Source: Azolla caroliniana (Eukaryota > Polypodiophyta). From it: a DNA stretch of 64,000 nt. Below are positions 52,213 through 62,404 of this stretch, in pieces. The position numbers were made by a program, and so were the translations under genes. A model generated the notes under the pieces. The model was not told the origin of the DNA. It made no database searches and saw nothing but the letters and a program-made list of their open reading frames with translations. Numbering within the stretch: the stretch's first letter is position 1; the number at the start of each line of letters is the position of its first letter. The stretch covers positions 10,416,001 to 10,480,000 of the forward strand of contig JBHGNT010000006.1 in assembly GCA_043228905.1 (NCBI GenBank). Reading direction: 5' to 3'.

Positions 52213-52638
52213 TGTCATGATATGGCAAGACTCGAACCCATGACCTTATGCTACATGGGTCGAGCTCTTACCATTAGACTATGAATTGTATTTTGTAGAA
52301 TATTATTTTCATTTATGCTTTATCATAGAAAATTGATGTATATTCCAGATCTCTCTGGAACATTCTAGAAGCTTTAGGATTATTCCTAAAAACACTATAA
52401 AAGAAGGCACAAGGCATTATTTTGAACCAAATTGGTTCAACACCAGTCTTAAGCCTCTTAGTCGATTTGTACTTATCTTTCATATAATATAAGAGCTGCT
52501 GTCATCATCCTATTTCTCTCTCTCTCCTCTTCTCACTTCCTCTCTCTCGGGAATCTTACGCAGTCCCGTCCTCTTAGTACTAATAGTACTACTCTTCTTA
52601 GTACTAATTCCATCTCTGTTTTAGTACTATTCCTGACA
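52213..52638 (+). repeat. 3' LTR of chromovirus III-1
   Basis: 426 bp, same length as the 5' LTR. The minus-strand box B here is GGTTCGAGTC (52229-52238) and box A TAGTCTAATGGT (52270-52281). It ends CCTGACA before the GTTGG duplication. Confidence 0.93.
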
Positions 52639-53578
52639 GTTGGAATGTGGCTGGAGCATTACTCAACCCAAAAGGCATAACTAAAAACTCATAATGGTCA
52701 TAGCGCGTACGAAAATCGGTTTTAGGAATATCATCCTCGGCAATGCGAATCTAATGATAACCTGTTCATAAGTCAATTTTCGTAAAATATTGGACTCCAT
52801 GCAAACAATCAATCAAATCATCCACACGAGGTAACCTATATGCATTTTTAATTGTCATTTTATTCAAACGACGATAATTGATACACATTCGCCATGAACC
52901 TTCCTTTTTCTTAACTAATAGAACTAGCGCACCCCAAGGTGATTTACTATACCTAATGTGGCCCATACTCAAGTATTCCTTAAGTTGTTTAGCGATCTCA
53001 TCCTCTTCTAATCGACTAAGTCGGTAAGGTGGAATGCTCACAGGAGCAGCACCAAGGATGAGTTCAATTTGATGGTCCACATTACGTTTTGGTGGTAAAG
53101 TAAGCAGCAATTCGTTAGGAAACACATCTTGAAAATCGTCTAAAATAAAGTGGAGTAATTGTTGTTCATAATGTGGTAATTGTGTGGCGTCAATATTAAA
53201 ATAATAAAATTGAAGTGTAGGATCAATTACACACGAATAAATTAATGAACTAGAATACTCACTGAAAGATTTAGAAGACACAAGTGAACGAGAAGGAAGT
53301 TTGGAACATTGAATAAAATGTTTACAATTATTAAGTTCAAATGTGATTGAGTGATTAACCCAATCAATGGACAAAGAAGGTTTTTTATTAAAAAACAAAG
53401 GGTATCCTAAAATGACATCTGCGGATTGTAGTTTCATAACATGAAGGTCTAGCTTCTCCAAATAGGTATCTATTTGAATTGGCAGTTGACAAACAATGCC
53501 ACTGATGTATTGAATGCTTCCATTTGGCATGTGAGCTTCATAGATATCATCACTTGCGTTTATGTGGAGTTCCATTTG
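52639..53578 (-). pseudogene. Protease C-terminal part and RT N-terminal half of element K
   Basis: ORF 52766-53575 has [20 protein letters not shown] from the protease region, then a linker, then RT motifs [40 protein letters not shown] and [10 protein letters not shown]. Near the left end [13 protein letters not shown] runs up to the III-1 insertion. A frame change near 52766 and stops are present. Confidence 0.78.
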
Positions 53579-54790
53579 CTACACAAAGTGATCATTAAGA
53601 AAATTGTGAGAACTACTGGAATCAAATAAGAAATGTGCTTGTGTTCCATTGATATATCTGATTGCTCGCAGTAAATCATTAGGTCCAAGTAAATGTGAAG
53701 GAAAAGTGCATTCACATGAACCTAAGTGGTTGGTATGAACTTCAACAACATCAAAAGACTCACCTGTTTGACTCGTACATTTGTCTTGAGGAGGGGTGTT
53801 CATTGACTTCATCTCAAGAGGACGACATGTATGGTTTGTGTGACCCCGCTTCTTGCAATATGCACATAAGAGGTTCGGTTTCTTGGAGTCACGGTCAAGA
53901 GTGTCACTGGATTGCTTACATTTCCCAATGGACTTGACATTCAGAGTTTTGGCGAACTCAAGTTTATTGTGGTCTTTCTTGGAACTCCTATGGTACCGAA
54001 GTACGATGCTGACGGCTTCCTCGAAAGTTGTGCAGTCCTTGTCATGGAGAATCCAATGGTAATCCCCATTGGGAATACCATTCGAAAAGCAAGCAACAAA
54101 CCATTTCTCACCCATAAGTCCAGATTTTTGGATCTGGGTCCGAGCATGATGCACATAATCCTCGAGAGAGGTAAATGGCTTACTCGACAACGTGAGCAAG
54201 TGTTACGCTTGTTCAGTTTGAGAATGTGGCTGCAAAACTGTTTCTTAAAAACATCAACGAAACCTTCCCAAGTTGTGGGTAAGTTCTTTGCAGTGCTTAG
54301 GCCACGCCACCAAGTAGCAGCTCCACCACCTAACTCACGACCGACATAACCAATTTTTACAGCATCGGGCTTGGGGCGGAACTCAAAGTGAGACTCCCAA
54401 CGAACCAAGCCAATTACTAATGGCCTCCTCAGTTCTTTATTTCTTATCTCCCTTGAATGGCATTACTACGAAACAAGGTTCACCTTCTTTCTTGGAATCA
54501 ATAGTCAATTCCTCAAATTTCATTTCCAATGCCATATTGGCTTGCCTCATTTCGGCCAATTGCTTCAAGGTAGTAGTGAGCAATTGGTCAATAGTGATCT
54601 CAGCTTGTGTGCGAGATGCGGATTGGAGTTGAGAGGTCTCGATCGGAGAGATTGCTCCAACAACATTCAAAACTTGTTCCATGATGCAAGTTGTGGGTAT
54701 GCAATATAAATTAGGAGGTTCAAAAAATACACAAGCAAAATGAATGCTTGAAATTTTGATTGTAAGAACTTTACCAAGAAAGCATCTCAC
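53579..54790 (-). pseudogene. Gag and protease active-site region of element K
   Basis: The N-terminal part is in 54437-54790 with a probable start MEQVLNVVGAISPIETSQLQ. The core is in 53941-54408 (GYVGRELGGGAATWWRGLST). After a frameshift, 53579-54199 gives SLEDYVHHARTQIQKSGLMG, a CCHC knuckle CAYCKKRGHTNHTC and the protease motif FLFDSSSSHNFLND, in which DSG reads DSS. A stop follows at 53579. Confidence 0.75.
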
Positions 54791-55861
54791 GTCTTTACCC
54801 CTCTAGACATATGAGATGTGATTCGAGATCTGATAACTATGGTAAGACTATGGTGTTTTAAAAACCATGGGGGGAAACATAGGTAAGATCTCTTTCTCGG
54901 ATCTCTATCTTGAATAATCATGGCAGCTCCCCGAGGCTCAACCATGGTTCTAACATCAACGTAGTTTCCTAGTTAGCCTTATATTAGAATGCCAACCCAA
55001 CATGTATTGATATGGTCGAGAAAGTGTATTACGTGAAAAACAAAGTGCACTCACAAGTAATATTCTAGGCTTGTGAGTAGCAAGCAAAAGGATATGAAAA
55101 AAAGAGAAAAAACAAGTGCACTCGTAAGTAATATTCTAGTCAAGAAGTGACGAAAACAAGGTTAAAAAAACCCATGTGCTACCTACTAAAAAAAATGTCA
55201 CTTATACATCGCAATATGGTGGTTGTAATTTTGCACAATTGTGACATAAGCCACAAATTGATACAAATGGTAGTGATGTTGTGTGCAAAGATGTAGTACT
55301 CAAATTTATGAGTAAAACATCAATAGGGGAACTCATGTGTTTTTAATCGAGTTCTAAGGCTCAATTACATGAGTCAAACCTAGAGAACACTTTGGAAAAA
55401 ATGTTCAAAAAGCGGCATGATTCCCACTCAATATTAAAATTTAGTCTACATGAATCCTTACACCATTAAACATACGTAAATAGTGTAAATGAACTTAAAA
55501 TAAGGGCAAGAAAGAGAGTTAATTGTGGGTGGGTATTTAATGACAATTATGAGAAAATCATTAGAAAGTGAAAAGGGCCATGAGTTGAGCGTGTCCAATT
55601 AGTGCAAACACGCACGAGCCGATGCACAATAATAATTAAAATTGTAGCATGGTAGAAAGTAGAAAGAAAGTTATTAAAATCTAATACAAATTTGATTCGA
55701 CCAAAAAGAACGCATCATAGAAAAGGAGAGAGAGATCGAGAAAGAAGAATACCGAGTTAAGAATGTTGTTTTGATCCTTTGAAGAGCATGATGAGCCTTG
55801 TTAGGTCCCCATCACTCACACGCAAAAACATCAAAACAACAAAAAAACATTCCTAGTAAAT
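54791..55861 (-). other. Leader region of element K between primer site and gag
   Basis: About 1.07 kb, AT-rich, no supported ORF. It includes a direct repeat, CAAGTGCACTCGTAAGTAATATT near 55105 against AGTGCACTCACAAGTAATATT near 55040. Untranslated leaders of this length are common in plant gypsy elements. Confidence 0.5.
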
Positions 55862-55873
55862 GCTCTGATACCA
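55862..55873 (-). other. tRNA-Met(i) primer site of element K
   Basis: The minus strand reads TGGTATCAGAGC, a perfect site, one base from the LTR edge at 55875. Confidence 0.93.
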
Positions 55874-55874
55874 C

Positions 55875-57074
55875 TGTTACGAGTCTATTACTAATTAATA
55901 GACCAAAGTAAAGTAAAAGAAGGAAAATAGATTGGATAGAAGAACCTGTTCCATCCAACCACCCCCGAGCTATGATCTAGACATAGCCAACCTACCACCG
56001 ATGTCCCATACCGCCGGATATTAGGATGAATAATACCTTGGAAGAGATAAACACGATCGTCGAGACGAAAGCCTAGCCCACACCACTAGTATCTAAGACA
56101 GCAGCCTTCCGACGTAATGTTCTTATGAGGGTAGCTAAGCCTCATATTTATACCTTTTCCTAGGCCCCTTGAATAGATGTGCCTTTCTAAAAGGGTCTCC
56201 ATTCATTGGTTTCCCAAATCATGATAGTGCATGCACCTATCATTCCTTCTATCCAATAACATTAGCCCCTTTTTTAACATTAGTGAACATACCCTTCACT
56301 AATGTAAATATTAGTGACCTACCCTCAACAACGTTGTCGTGCCTTTCGGCTCCGGATCGTTGCGTGAGTCGGGTGGGAACCGCCGAGGTTTTGGACTAGG
56401 AGGAAGAAAAATACAAATAAGGCTAGTAAAGAATAGGTATAAAGAGTTATAAGATAAGAATCTTGTGAATCCCACGAGTTTAGTATATTTAGTCAATATT
56501 TAGGTAGTAAGAGAGAATTATTTTAGCAAATTCGTGAATCCCACGAATATTTTAGATTGATTGATCATTATAGAAAAATAATCAACAAAAACTATAATGT
56601 GCTCCCCATCCTTATATAGTGATGGGAGAGACTAAGCATAGCTACATGCTTTTTTCTAATATGTTCATGCACACTAAATGTGCATGTGATGCTTTTCTAA
56701 TCCTTGCTTTTATTTGCTAAATATAGTGCTCATGCACGCTAGATGTGCATGAGTCACTTTTTAGTTGCTTGCGTTTTTCTATAAAATATTCACACACTCT
56801 AAAAATACATGATTTACCTTTTAATAAAGGTAGGCGCAAATAAAGCACTTATAGTTATTAAATCTATTTATAGAACACTAAAGATAAGGTAGCATAATGG
56901 TAAAGTTGAGGTTTGGCTACGTGGAGGTACAGGGTTTGAGTATTGCCCTATGCATGTGATAAATATTTTGATATTCTTATTTTATTTATTTATATGTAAT
57001 TAAATCGGTTATATTATTTTTACTTTTTCACGTAGTGTACGAAATACACTACGACAACGTTATGTTACATAAGA
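55875..57074 (-). repeat. 5' LTR of element K, split by a family I solo LTR
   Basis: 55875-56334 and 57061-57074 together match 44307-44781. The insertion duplicated ACGT (56331-56334 and 57057-57060). The LTR ends ACATAAGA where the other copy has ACATAACA. Confidence 0.9.
56335..57056 (-). repeat. Family I solo LTR inside the 5' LTR of K
   Basis: 722 bp, TGTCGT...ACGACA, closely matching 550-1271 with no internal region, flanked by the 4-bp duplication ACGT. The empty site is seen in LTR K at 44307-44781. It most likely formed by recombination between the two LTRs of a full element. The tRNA-like block is at 56884-56951. Confidence 0.95.
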
Positions 57075-57079
57075 GTGTA

Positions 57080-57165
57080 GTTGGTTCCATCTAGCTTTCC
57101 ATCAGACAATGGAGGTGGGCGAATGCATAGTGGTGCAACTCCAACATTCGTGGACAAGGCCATTG
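57080..57165 (-). pseudogene. Gag N-terminus of copia J
   Basis: The minus strand gives STNVGVAPLCIRPPPLSDGK then LDGTNYTL, which joins YTLWKFKMSTIL at 44306 once K is removed. This is the standard start of a UBN2-type copia Gag. Confidence 0.75.

Positions 57166-57168
<3 letters not shown>

Positions 57169-57216
<48 letters not shown>
57169..57216. repeat. (CT)n microsatellite
   Basis: About 24 perfect CT dinucleotides within the 5' leader/gag start of copia J. Confidence 0.95.
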
Positions 57217-57219
<3 letters not shown>

Positions 57220-57270
57220 GGCTGCCAGACAGCAACTACCCGTATATACCTAATCCAAATCAACCACTCA

Positions 57271-57282
57271 ACTTTGATACCA
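57271..57282 (-). other. Primer site of copia J
   Basis: The minus strand reads TGGTATCAAAGT, the tRNA-Met site with changes at its end, directly abutting the LTR at 57283. Confidence 0.8.
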
Positions 57283-57452
57283 TGTTAGAAATATTGAGAA
57301 TTGATTAGATAGGTATATAGAGTTACAACTATAGAGATGGATATATGAAAACAAAACTTCTATTACATATGAGAGTAGCTCACAATGATATTCACCCATG
57401 CGTTCACACCTTAGAGCTTGGATGTGATCTGGACCAACTCACTACAAAATTA
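57283..57452 (-). repeat. 5' LTR of copia J, truncated
   Basis: Matches 40848-41020 from TGTTAGAAATATTGAGAATT to about ACAAAATTAGCGAG, after which unrelated sequence begins. Confidence 0.78.
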
Positions 57453-57808
57453 GCGAGCAAGTTTGCGTTTAGAAGTGGAAGGATTGCGCACAATTGGAAG
57501 GATAAGGAATATTCCGTTAGATTTCAGGGTTTTTTTAACCATCTCACAAAAAATGTAATACCTATATCACATGTGCTCAAATACTCAAAGGAAAAGCTTA
57601 AAATATCACCATGTCATAAAATTGAAAATTCACAAAATTAGACAAATGGAAGAATTTTACAACATGTTTTTTATCGTAAAAATAACAACTCATGTTGTTT
57701 ATAACAAACAATATTCACAATGAGCGATTGATTTAAAAACAATCAAGCTTGATATCATTTGAGTTATTACAAGCTTATATTATTAATTGTTCATGCCAAA
57801 AAATACAA
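57453..57808. other. AT-rich flank of the DUF7869-like gene, no gene seen
   Basis: No supported ORF. It could be the 3' untranslated end of the gene on the minus strand. I did not find the 38-base TIR seen at 10287 and 14322 here. Confidence 0.4.
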
Positions 57809-59586
57809 TCAAGCGTAACTATTGCTCCCATAAGAATCACTACTATAAATCCTAGTATACAATGTTGATTCATCCTCCTTATCAGAGGTACCAATCAAAG
57901 CATTGTCTTCATCTAAAAGCAAATGTTTTGACTCCAAATCATGTGTAGAAGATATGGTCTGTCTTCGATCTGAGAAGCCTTGTAGACTTGGTAATTTCTC
58001 TTTTATTATGTCTATTGTTGACTTCCTTAAACGTCCAATGTTTGTTAGTGTAAAGTCGTACACAATGATATCCACATCTTGCATGCCAAGGGTCGATGTG
58101 TTACGAATATTTCTTTTCCTCTTGACATTGGGCATTCTATCATCTCCAATGTATACTTGCTTGTAAATGCATTCTTGCTTTTAGTTTTGTACCAATGCAC
58201 CTTTGTAGACTTTATCTGATTTTGGTTTTCATGCATCACCATGTCCAATACTTTACCAATCCAGAATTGGTGCCCCATGTCATTGTCATTGGCAGGTGTG
58301 GCAATTAACATCCCAACCTTTATTTCTTGTGTTTTTCCTTGCAACGGGCTTCTTCTCCTTTTGTCATCCTCGGTCCCACATAGATGTCTCTTTGTTGTGG
58401 ATGGAACAAGTTGTCATGATGCACATTAGTTGCACAAGATGAAGTTTGAGAATTAGGCGTGTGTTGTACAGACCACAGAAATGGTATTTACAAGGGCCAA
58501 ATAACATGGTGCCCCATGTCATTGTCATTGGCAGGTGTGGCAATTAACATCCCAACCTTTATTTCTTGTGTTTTTCCTTGCAACGGGCTTCTTCTCCTTT
58601 TGTCATCCTCGGTCCCACATAGATGTCTCTTTGTTGTGGATGGAACAAGTTGTCAAGATGCACATTAGTTGCACAAGATGAAGTTTGAGAATTAGGTGTG
58701 TGTTGTACAGACCACAGAAATGGTATTTACAAGGGCCAAATACTAGTGAAGGAATTACCAATAATTCCTTGTTGATCACTAAAGAACATGTCCCACCATG
58801 AGGTATCTTGTGGTCCAACATAATTCTTTGCATTATCAATGTGCTTCCTTTTGCCCTGTAAGGCTTGCATCCAAAAGTTCCTATGTTGATCTACCAAGTC
58901 ACTGTGCATTTCCTTTTTAGTCTCAATCGACATGTGTTTTGCACCATGAACAATAGTCACATATGGCATATGAAGCAAGAACTGGCAACCGCCTTCTAGC
59001 TCCCACTGTGGGGAAGATGAATATTGCTTTGCATACAACAATGTACAACCACTTGTAGCATTTTTCTTTATCAAGAACATGTGATTGAAGCTAATATTAT
59101 TTAATTGGACTAACACTTTCACATTCTCCTCCCCACCATCTGCTATGTATCTCTTAAAGTCATATATCTCCTTTAAGTGGAGCACATTCAGACGTGGCTA
59201 GTATGCATCACAAATGACATCAAATAACTTTGGTAATGTGAAATCATCATATTGAGAAAACTGTCTGGAGAATGTACTTAACATCTAATCAATATGGTCA
59301 TGTGTGTGACCAACCAGAAGGAAGTTAACTTTAACATTCCTAAACACTCCTTGTTCCACCAACATGCTCGAAAACAGTTTGATTCTTGTTCTCCCTAGCA
59401 GTGTTGTCCAAGTGAATGTATAGAACAGGGGGTAATGGGTGCCCCCAATTCATCAGAACACTTTGAATCACAGTAACTGTTAAGTTGGGGTCGTTGTGGA
59501 CGTTTGGGTAAGTACTGAAGACGTGAGGTTTATCCTCTAGAAGCGCTCCAAGTTCTTTCCGACCCCGGACGTCCACGGCTCGTAAG
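57809..59586 (-). pseudogene. DUF7869-like protein gene, decayed; candidate transposon protein
   Basis: Read leftward from 59586. 59340-59576 has PPVLYIHLDNTARENKNQTV. After a frameshift, FRNVKVNFLLVGHTHDHID appears near 59280-59345, then a stop, LSTFSRQFSQYDDFTLPKLF. The LDNTARENKN and VGHTHDHID blocks are, from memory, hallmarks of DUF7869 proteins, found in scattered eukaryotes and often repeat-associated. 58727-59185 continues (FLLHMPYVTIVHGAKHMSIE, DTSWWDMFFSD). Then KVGMLIATPANDNDMGHQFW with IGKVL (58045-58344), an SH3/BAH-like strand pattern followed by VHWYKT, and an acidic C-terminus (57809-58135). The 5' part is cut off by chromovirus III-2 at 59587. Stops, frameshifts and a 239-bp duplication disable it. 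The biochemical role is not known to me. Confidence 0.6.
58269..58746. repeat. 239-bp tandem duplication within the DUF7869-like gene
   Basis: The segment starting GGTGCCCCATGTCATTGTCA occurs at 58269 and again at 58508, almost identical, each ending TTTACAAGGGCCAAATA. The period is not a multiple of three, so it disrupts the frame. Confidence 0.93.
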
Positions 59587-60072
59587 TGTCATGATATAGC
59601 ATGGTATAGCATGGTATGACTTCAAAAGGATTTGGAGCTTTGAACCCATGACCTTATGGCACATGGGCAAAAGCCTTATCATTAAGCTATAAGTTGTAAT
59701 ACAAAGAATATTATTTCCATTTATTATTTCACTTAGGAAATCCATGTATATTCTAGATTTCTCTGGAACATTCTAGAAATGTCAAGAGTATTCCTAAAGC
59801 CACTATAAAAAAGAGTCACATGGCATTATCAAGAACCAAATCGGCTCAATGCTAGTCTTAAGCCTCCTAACTACTATTGTATATTCTCTTCACATAATAT
59901 ATATCCCCATTCTCTCTCTCTGCCTCTCAAAATATATATATATCTCACTCTCTCCTTCTCTCAAGAGTTCTACACCTCCTTTCATATTAATCCTCATCTT
60001 TTAGTACTAATTCCTTCTCTGTCTTAGTACTGTTCCTGACAATGTTTCTTTGTCTTAGTACTATTCTTGGCA
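59587..60072 (+). repeat. 5' LTR of chromovirus III-2
   Basis: Starts TGTCATGATATAGCATGG and ends CTTGGCA before GTTTGAACC, with an internal near-duplication of about 30 bp (GTCTTAGTACTGTTCCTGAC then GTCTTAGTACTATTCTTGGC). The palindrome corresponding to the self-primer is degraded (GAACCAAATCGGCTCAA). Confidence 0.85.
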
Positions 60073-60160
60073 GTTTGAACCTATTTTTTGTTACCCTCTT
60101 CAATTTCGTATCCCTCCTTCCCTTCATACTAATCTTCTTATCTTTCCTTCCTCCAATACT

Positions 60161-60335
60161 ATGGCAATTGTTAGTGCTCAAGAATACCAATCTGTTTTCT
60201 CGGAGCTGCAGTGCTTGAAAGAAAGGTTTGTCGCATTGGAACAAGAAAATCAACGGTTGTTGGGGGATCTTCAACAAATCTCTTTAGAAAAGCAGCAAGC
60301 GCAACAACATGTGGAGTTGCAACAGCAACATGCGT
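60161..60335 (+). pseudogene. Gag N-terminus of chromovirus III-2
   Basis: Starts MAIVSAQEYQSVFSELQCLK, nearly identical to III-1, and shows no stop at the site where III-1 has TAA. It is cut at 60335 by the solo LTR; coding resumes at 61459. Confidence 0.85.
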
Positions 60336-60689
60336 TGTCGTGAAGATTTTCGGCAATAGTGTGAAAAACCCATAAAACGTATGAAATCGAGTATGAATCA
60401 CGTAATACAATAATTGTGAAGATAACATTTTTAATATCTAAGTACAAAATGATGGAGGTTTCGAATGCACTTTATTACACGAGAAATGGACAACTAAATG
60501 TCAAGATATGAGGGTATAAAGTTTGTGAAAAGAAAAGAGAAAATTGTGAGATATCCCACATAGGCACGACAAATACGGCTCTCATCATATATAAGGTGGA
60601 GCAAAAGATATTATATTTGTGTCTATGTGTGGAGCATAGAGAGTGGAGGTGCCCAGCTACTCGTAAAGGGTTTTGGCCAACCAAAACCG

Positions 60690-60935
60690 GACCGGCGATG
60701 GAGTCGGTGATCCGACCGCATCCGACCGCAATCCGGTGGCGGCATCCGGCACCGGTATCCGGCGAGGCACCGGTAACCGACGGCATCCGACGGCGGCACT
60801 GGTATCCGACGGCATCCGGCGAGGCACCGGTAACCGACAGCATCCGGCGGCGGCACCGGTATTCGGCGTCGGCACCGGTATCCGGCGGTGGCATCCGGCG
60901 AGGCACCGGTATCCGGCGACGGTATCCGGCGAACG
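60690..60935. repeat. CCGG-rich minisatellite in the solo LTR
   Basis: Variable units built on GGCATCCGGCGAGGCACCGG and GGTATCCGACGGCATCC. Several frames stay open through it on both strands, giving false ORFs. Confidence 0.8.
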
Positions 60936-60999
60936 GACGACTAAATAAATAAATATATAAATATATATACATATTTACATATACAAGGAGGGCAAGTAT

Positions 61000-61053
61000 G
61001 GATTCGAACCTTGCACCTCCAAGTTTGGAGTCAATTGGTTTACCATTAAGCCA
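61000..61053 (-). other. tRNA-like box A/box B block in family II solo LTR
   Basis: On the minus strand, box A TGGCTTAATGGT (61042-61053) and box B AGGTTCGAATCC (61000-61011) both match Pol III consensus well and are about 30 bases apart. No clean cloverleaf was drawn. It is antisense to the LTR's own transcription direction. Confidence 0.6.
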
Positions 61054-61454
61054 TGTATTTAATTGAAATTATATTTCTATCATTGTACTTTTACATGTAA
61101 ATTCTCATACATGAGAACTAAAATGAGTTACATGGTTAGCATGCACCACATGTAATACTTAAGCGCCAAATGGCAAACATGCAATTTATGCATGTCTTGT
61201 ACCCTCACATGCATCATATGCATGAGAGCATCTATAAAAGAGGGAAGGGGGAGGAGAAAAAACACGGTTTTTTTTTATGAAAATTAAGAGGAAGAAATTC
61301 GTTATCAAATCAATCGTGTAATCTCAACTTCTCTCTTTCCCAATCTATCTTAAGTACTTTCTCGCCAAAGCTTGTATCGACTCTAAATCCTTCTGGTCCA
61401 AAACCCCGGCGGTTCCGCCTCACGATCCACGCGTAGTGACAGATCTTCACGACA

Positions 61455-62404
61455 GCGTAGTAGCGTTACATGTGCAACAACTTGAAGCAACCATTGTAGC
61501 ATTGCAACAACAAGGATCAAGTACTCAAGGGATTCATAAAGAGCCCAAGATCGGCCTTCCTATGAAATTCGATGGAACACGATCACAGTTCAGAGAATTC
61601 CTTAATCAGGTACGATTAGTCATTGAAATGCATCCTTCCCGATATCCCACCAATGCATCACGAGTGGGTCTAGTAAGCACGTTACTGAGCGGCTCAGCTT
61701 TGGCATGGTTCGCTCAGTTGTTGGAAAAAAGATCTCCCTTACTAAATAATTTTGAAGAGTTTATAAGCGAGTTTAAAGCCTATTTTGGAGATACTGATAG
61801 CATAAGGATGGCAATCAACAAAATCTGACGATTACGTCAAGGTGATCGTCCAGCCTCCGCTTATGCTGCAGATTTCCGTCTACTCGCCTTCGATATCCCT
61901 GGGATGACCAAGCATTGATGGAGAAATTTCGATACGGCCTACGAAATGATGTCAAAGACTTACTCCTGACTTCCTCCAAAGAACCAAAATCGCTCATAGA
62001 GGCAATCAGTCGAGCGGTACGATGCGATAACCAGCTTCTCGAATGACGTTCGAAATGGCAGTTACAAATGCCAAGGACCAAGTTAGAGCCCAAATATGCC
62101 TCGGTCATAACAAAACCATTTGCAAGGGAGTCATATCATGCATCTCCGACAATAGTCCACGGCAATGTGTGGTGTCGATTTCAATGTTGAGTAAATCAAT
62201 TATGTCTTTACTATGGAGGAGCATGGCATATCGTAATAAATTGTCCACATAGGCCAAGAAGACAGGTAAATCAAATAGTTGCTTGTATTAAACCCGAGTC
62301 TATTTCGGTAGGATTGTCTGATAGTCCTAATAGTACTAATAGCCCAAGTTTATCAAATAAATTTGATGTCCTTAGTTAGTTAGAAGAAGAGTTAAACGAC
62401 TAAG
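61455..62404 (+). pseudogene. Gag of chromovirus III-2, remainder
   Basis: 61459-61828 gives VQQLEATIVALQQQGSSTQG, EFLNQVRLVIEMHPSRYPTN and LLSGSALAWFAQLLEKRSPL up to a TGA. Homology continues in shifted frames through SAYAADFRLLAFDIP to a degraded zinc-knuckle region near 62205-62260. It ends GTTAAACGACTAAG, keeping the frameshift heptamer next to the gag stop. Confidence 0.82.

Larger units (their letters stand above)
46980..52638 (+). mobile_element. Tf1/sushi-like chromovirus III-1, nearly intact
   Basis: A 5659-bp plus-strand element with two 426-bp LTRs (five differences counted by eye, all transitions). It is flanked by GTTGG (46975-46979 and 52639-52643) and inserted in the RT of K. 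It has gag with CCHC, a -1 frameshift site, and pol with protease, RT, RNase H, integrase and chromodomain. It lacks a tRNA-type primer site; the base run after the LTR complements the presumed RNA start. Only one stop in gag prevents a full reading. Confidence 0.93.
44307..57074 (-). mobile_element. Chromovirus-type gypsy element K, minus strand
   Basis: LTRs at 44307-44781 (3') and 55875-57074 (5', split by a family I solo LTR). Flanks GTGTA at 44302-44306 and 57075-57079 are a perfect 5-bp duplication, and J gag reads through when K is removed. Order leftward: tRNA-Met primer site, long leader, gag with CCHC, protease, RT (split by III-1), RNase H, integrase, chromodomain. It is decayed throughout. 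Confidence 0.9.
40848..57452 (-). mobile_element. Ty1/copia element J, minus strand, split by K
   Basis: 3' LTR at 40848-41488, pol and gag fragments at 41500-44306, the gag start at 57080-57170, primer site at 57271-57282, and a truncated 5' LTR from 57283. Chromovirus K divides the gag codons of ...DGTNYTLWKFKMSTIL. The central RT is deleted and most frames are broken. Confidence 0.85.
60336..61454 (+). repeat. Family II solo LTR inside gag of III-2
   Basis: 1119 bp, TGTCGTGAAG...CTTCACGACA, in inverse orientation to the copies in element B. It is flanked by the 4-bp duplication GCGT (60332-60335 and 61455-61458). It carries a CCGG-rich tandem array at about 60690-60935 and a well-preserved tRNA-like block on the minus strand. 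Confidence 0.93.

Noticed and set aside
60475-60972. Several overlapping ORFs on both strands rich in Arg, Pro and Gly
   Set aside because: They read through a CCGG-rich minisatellite inside a solo LTR; open frames on both strands indicate composition, not coding.
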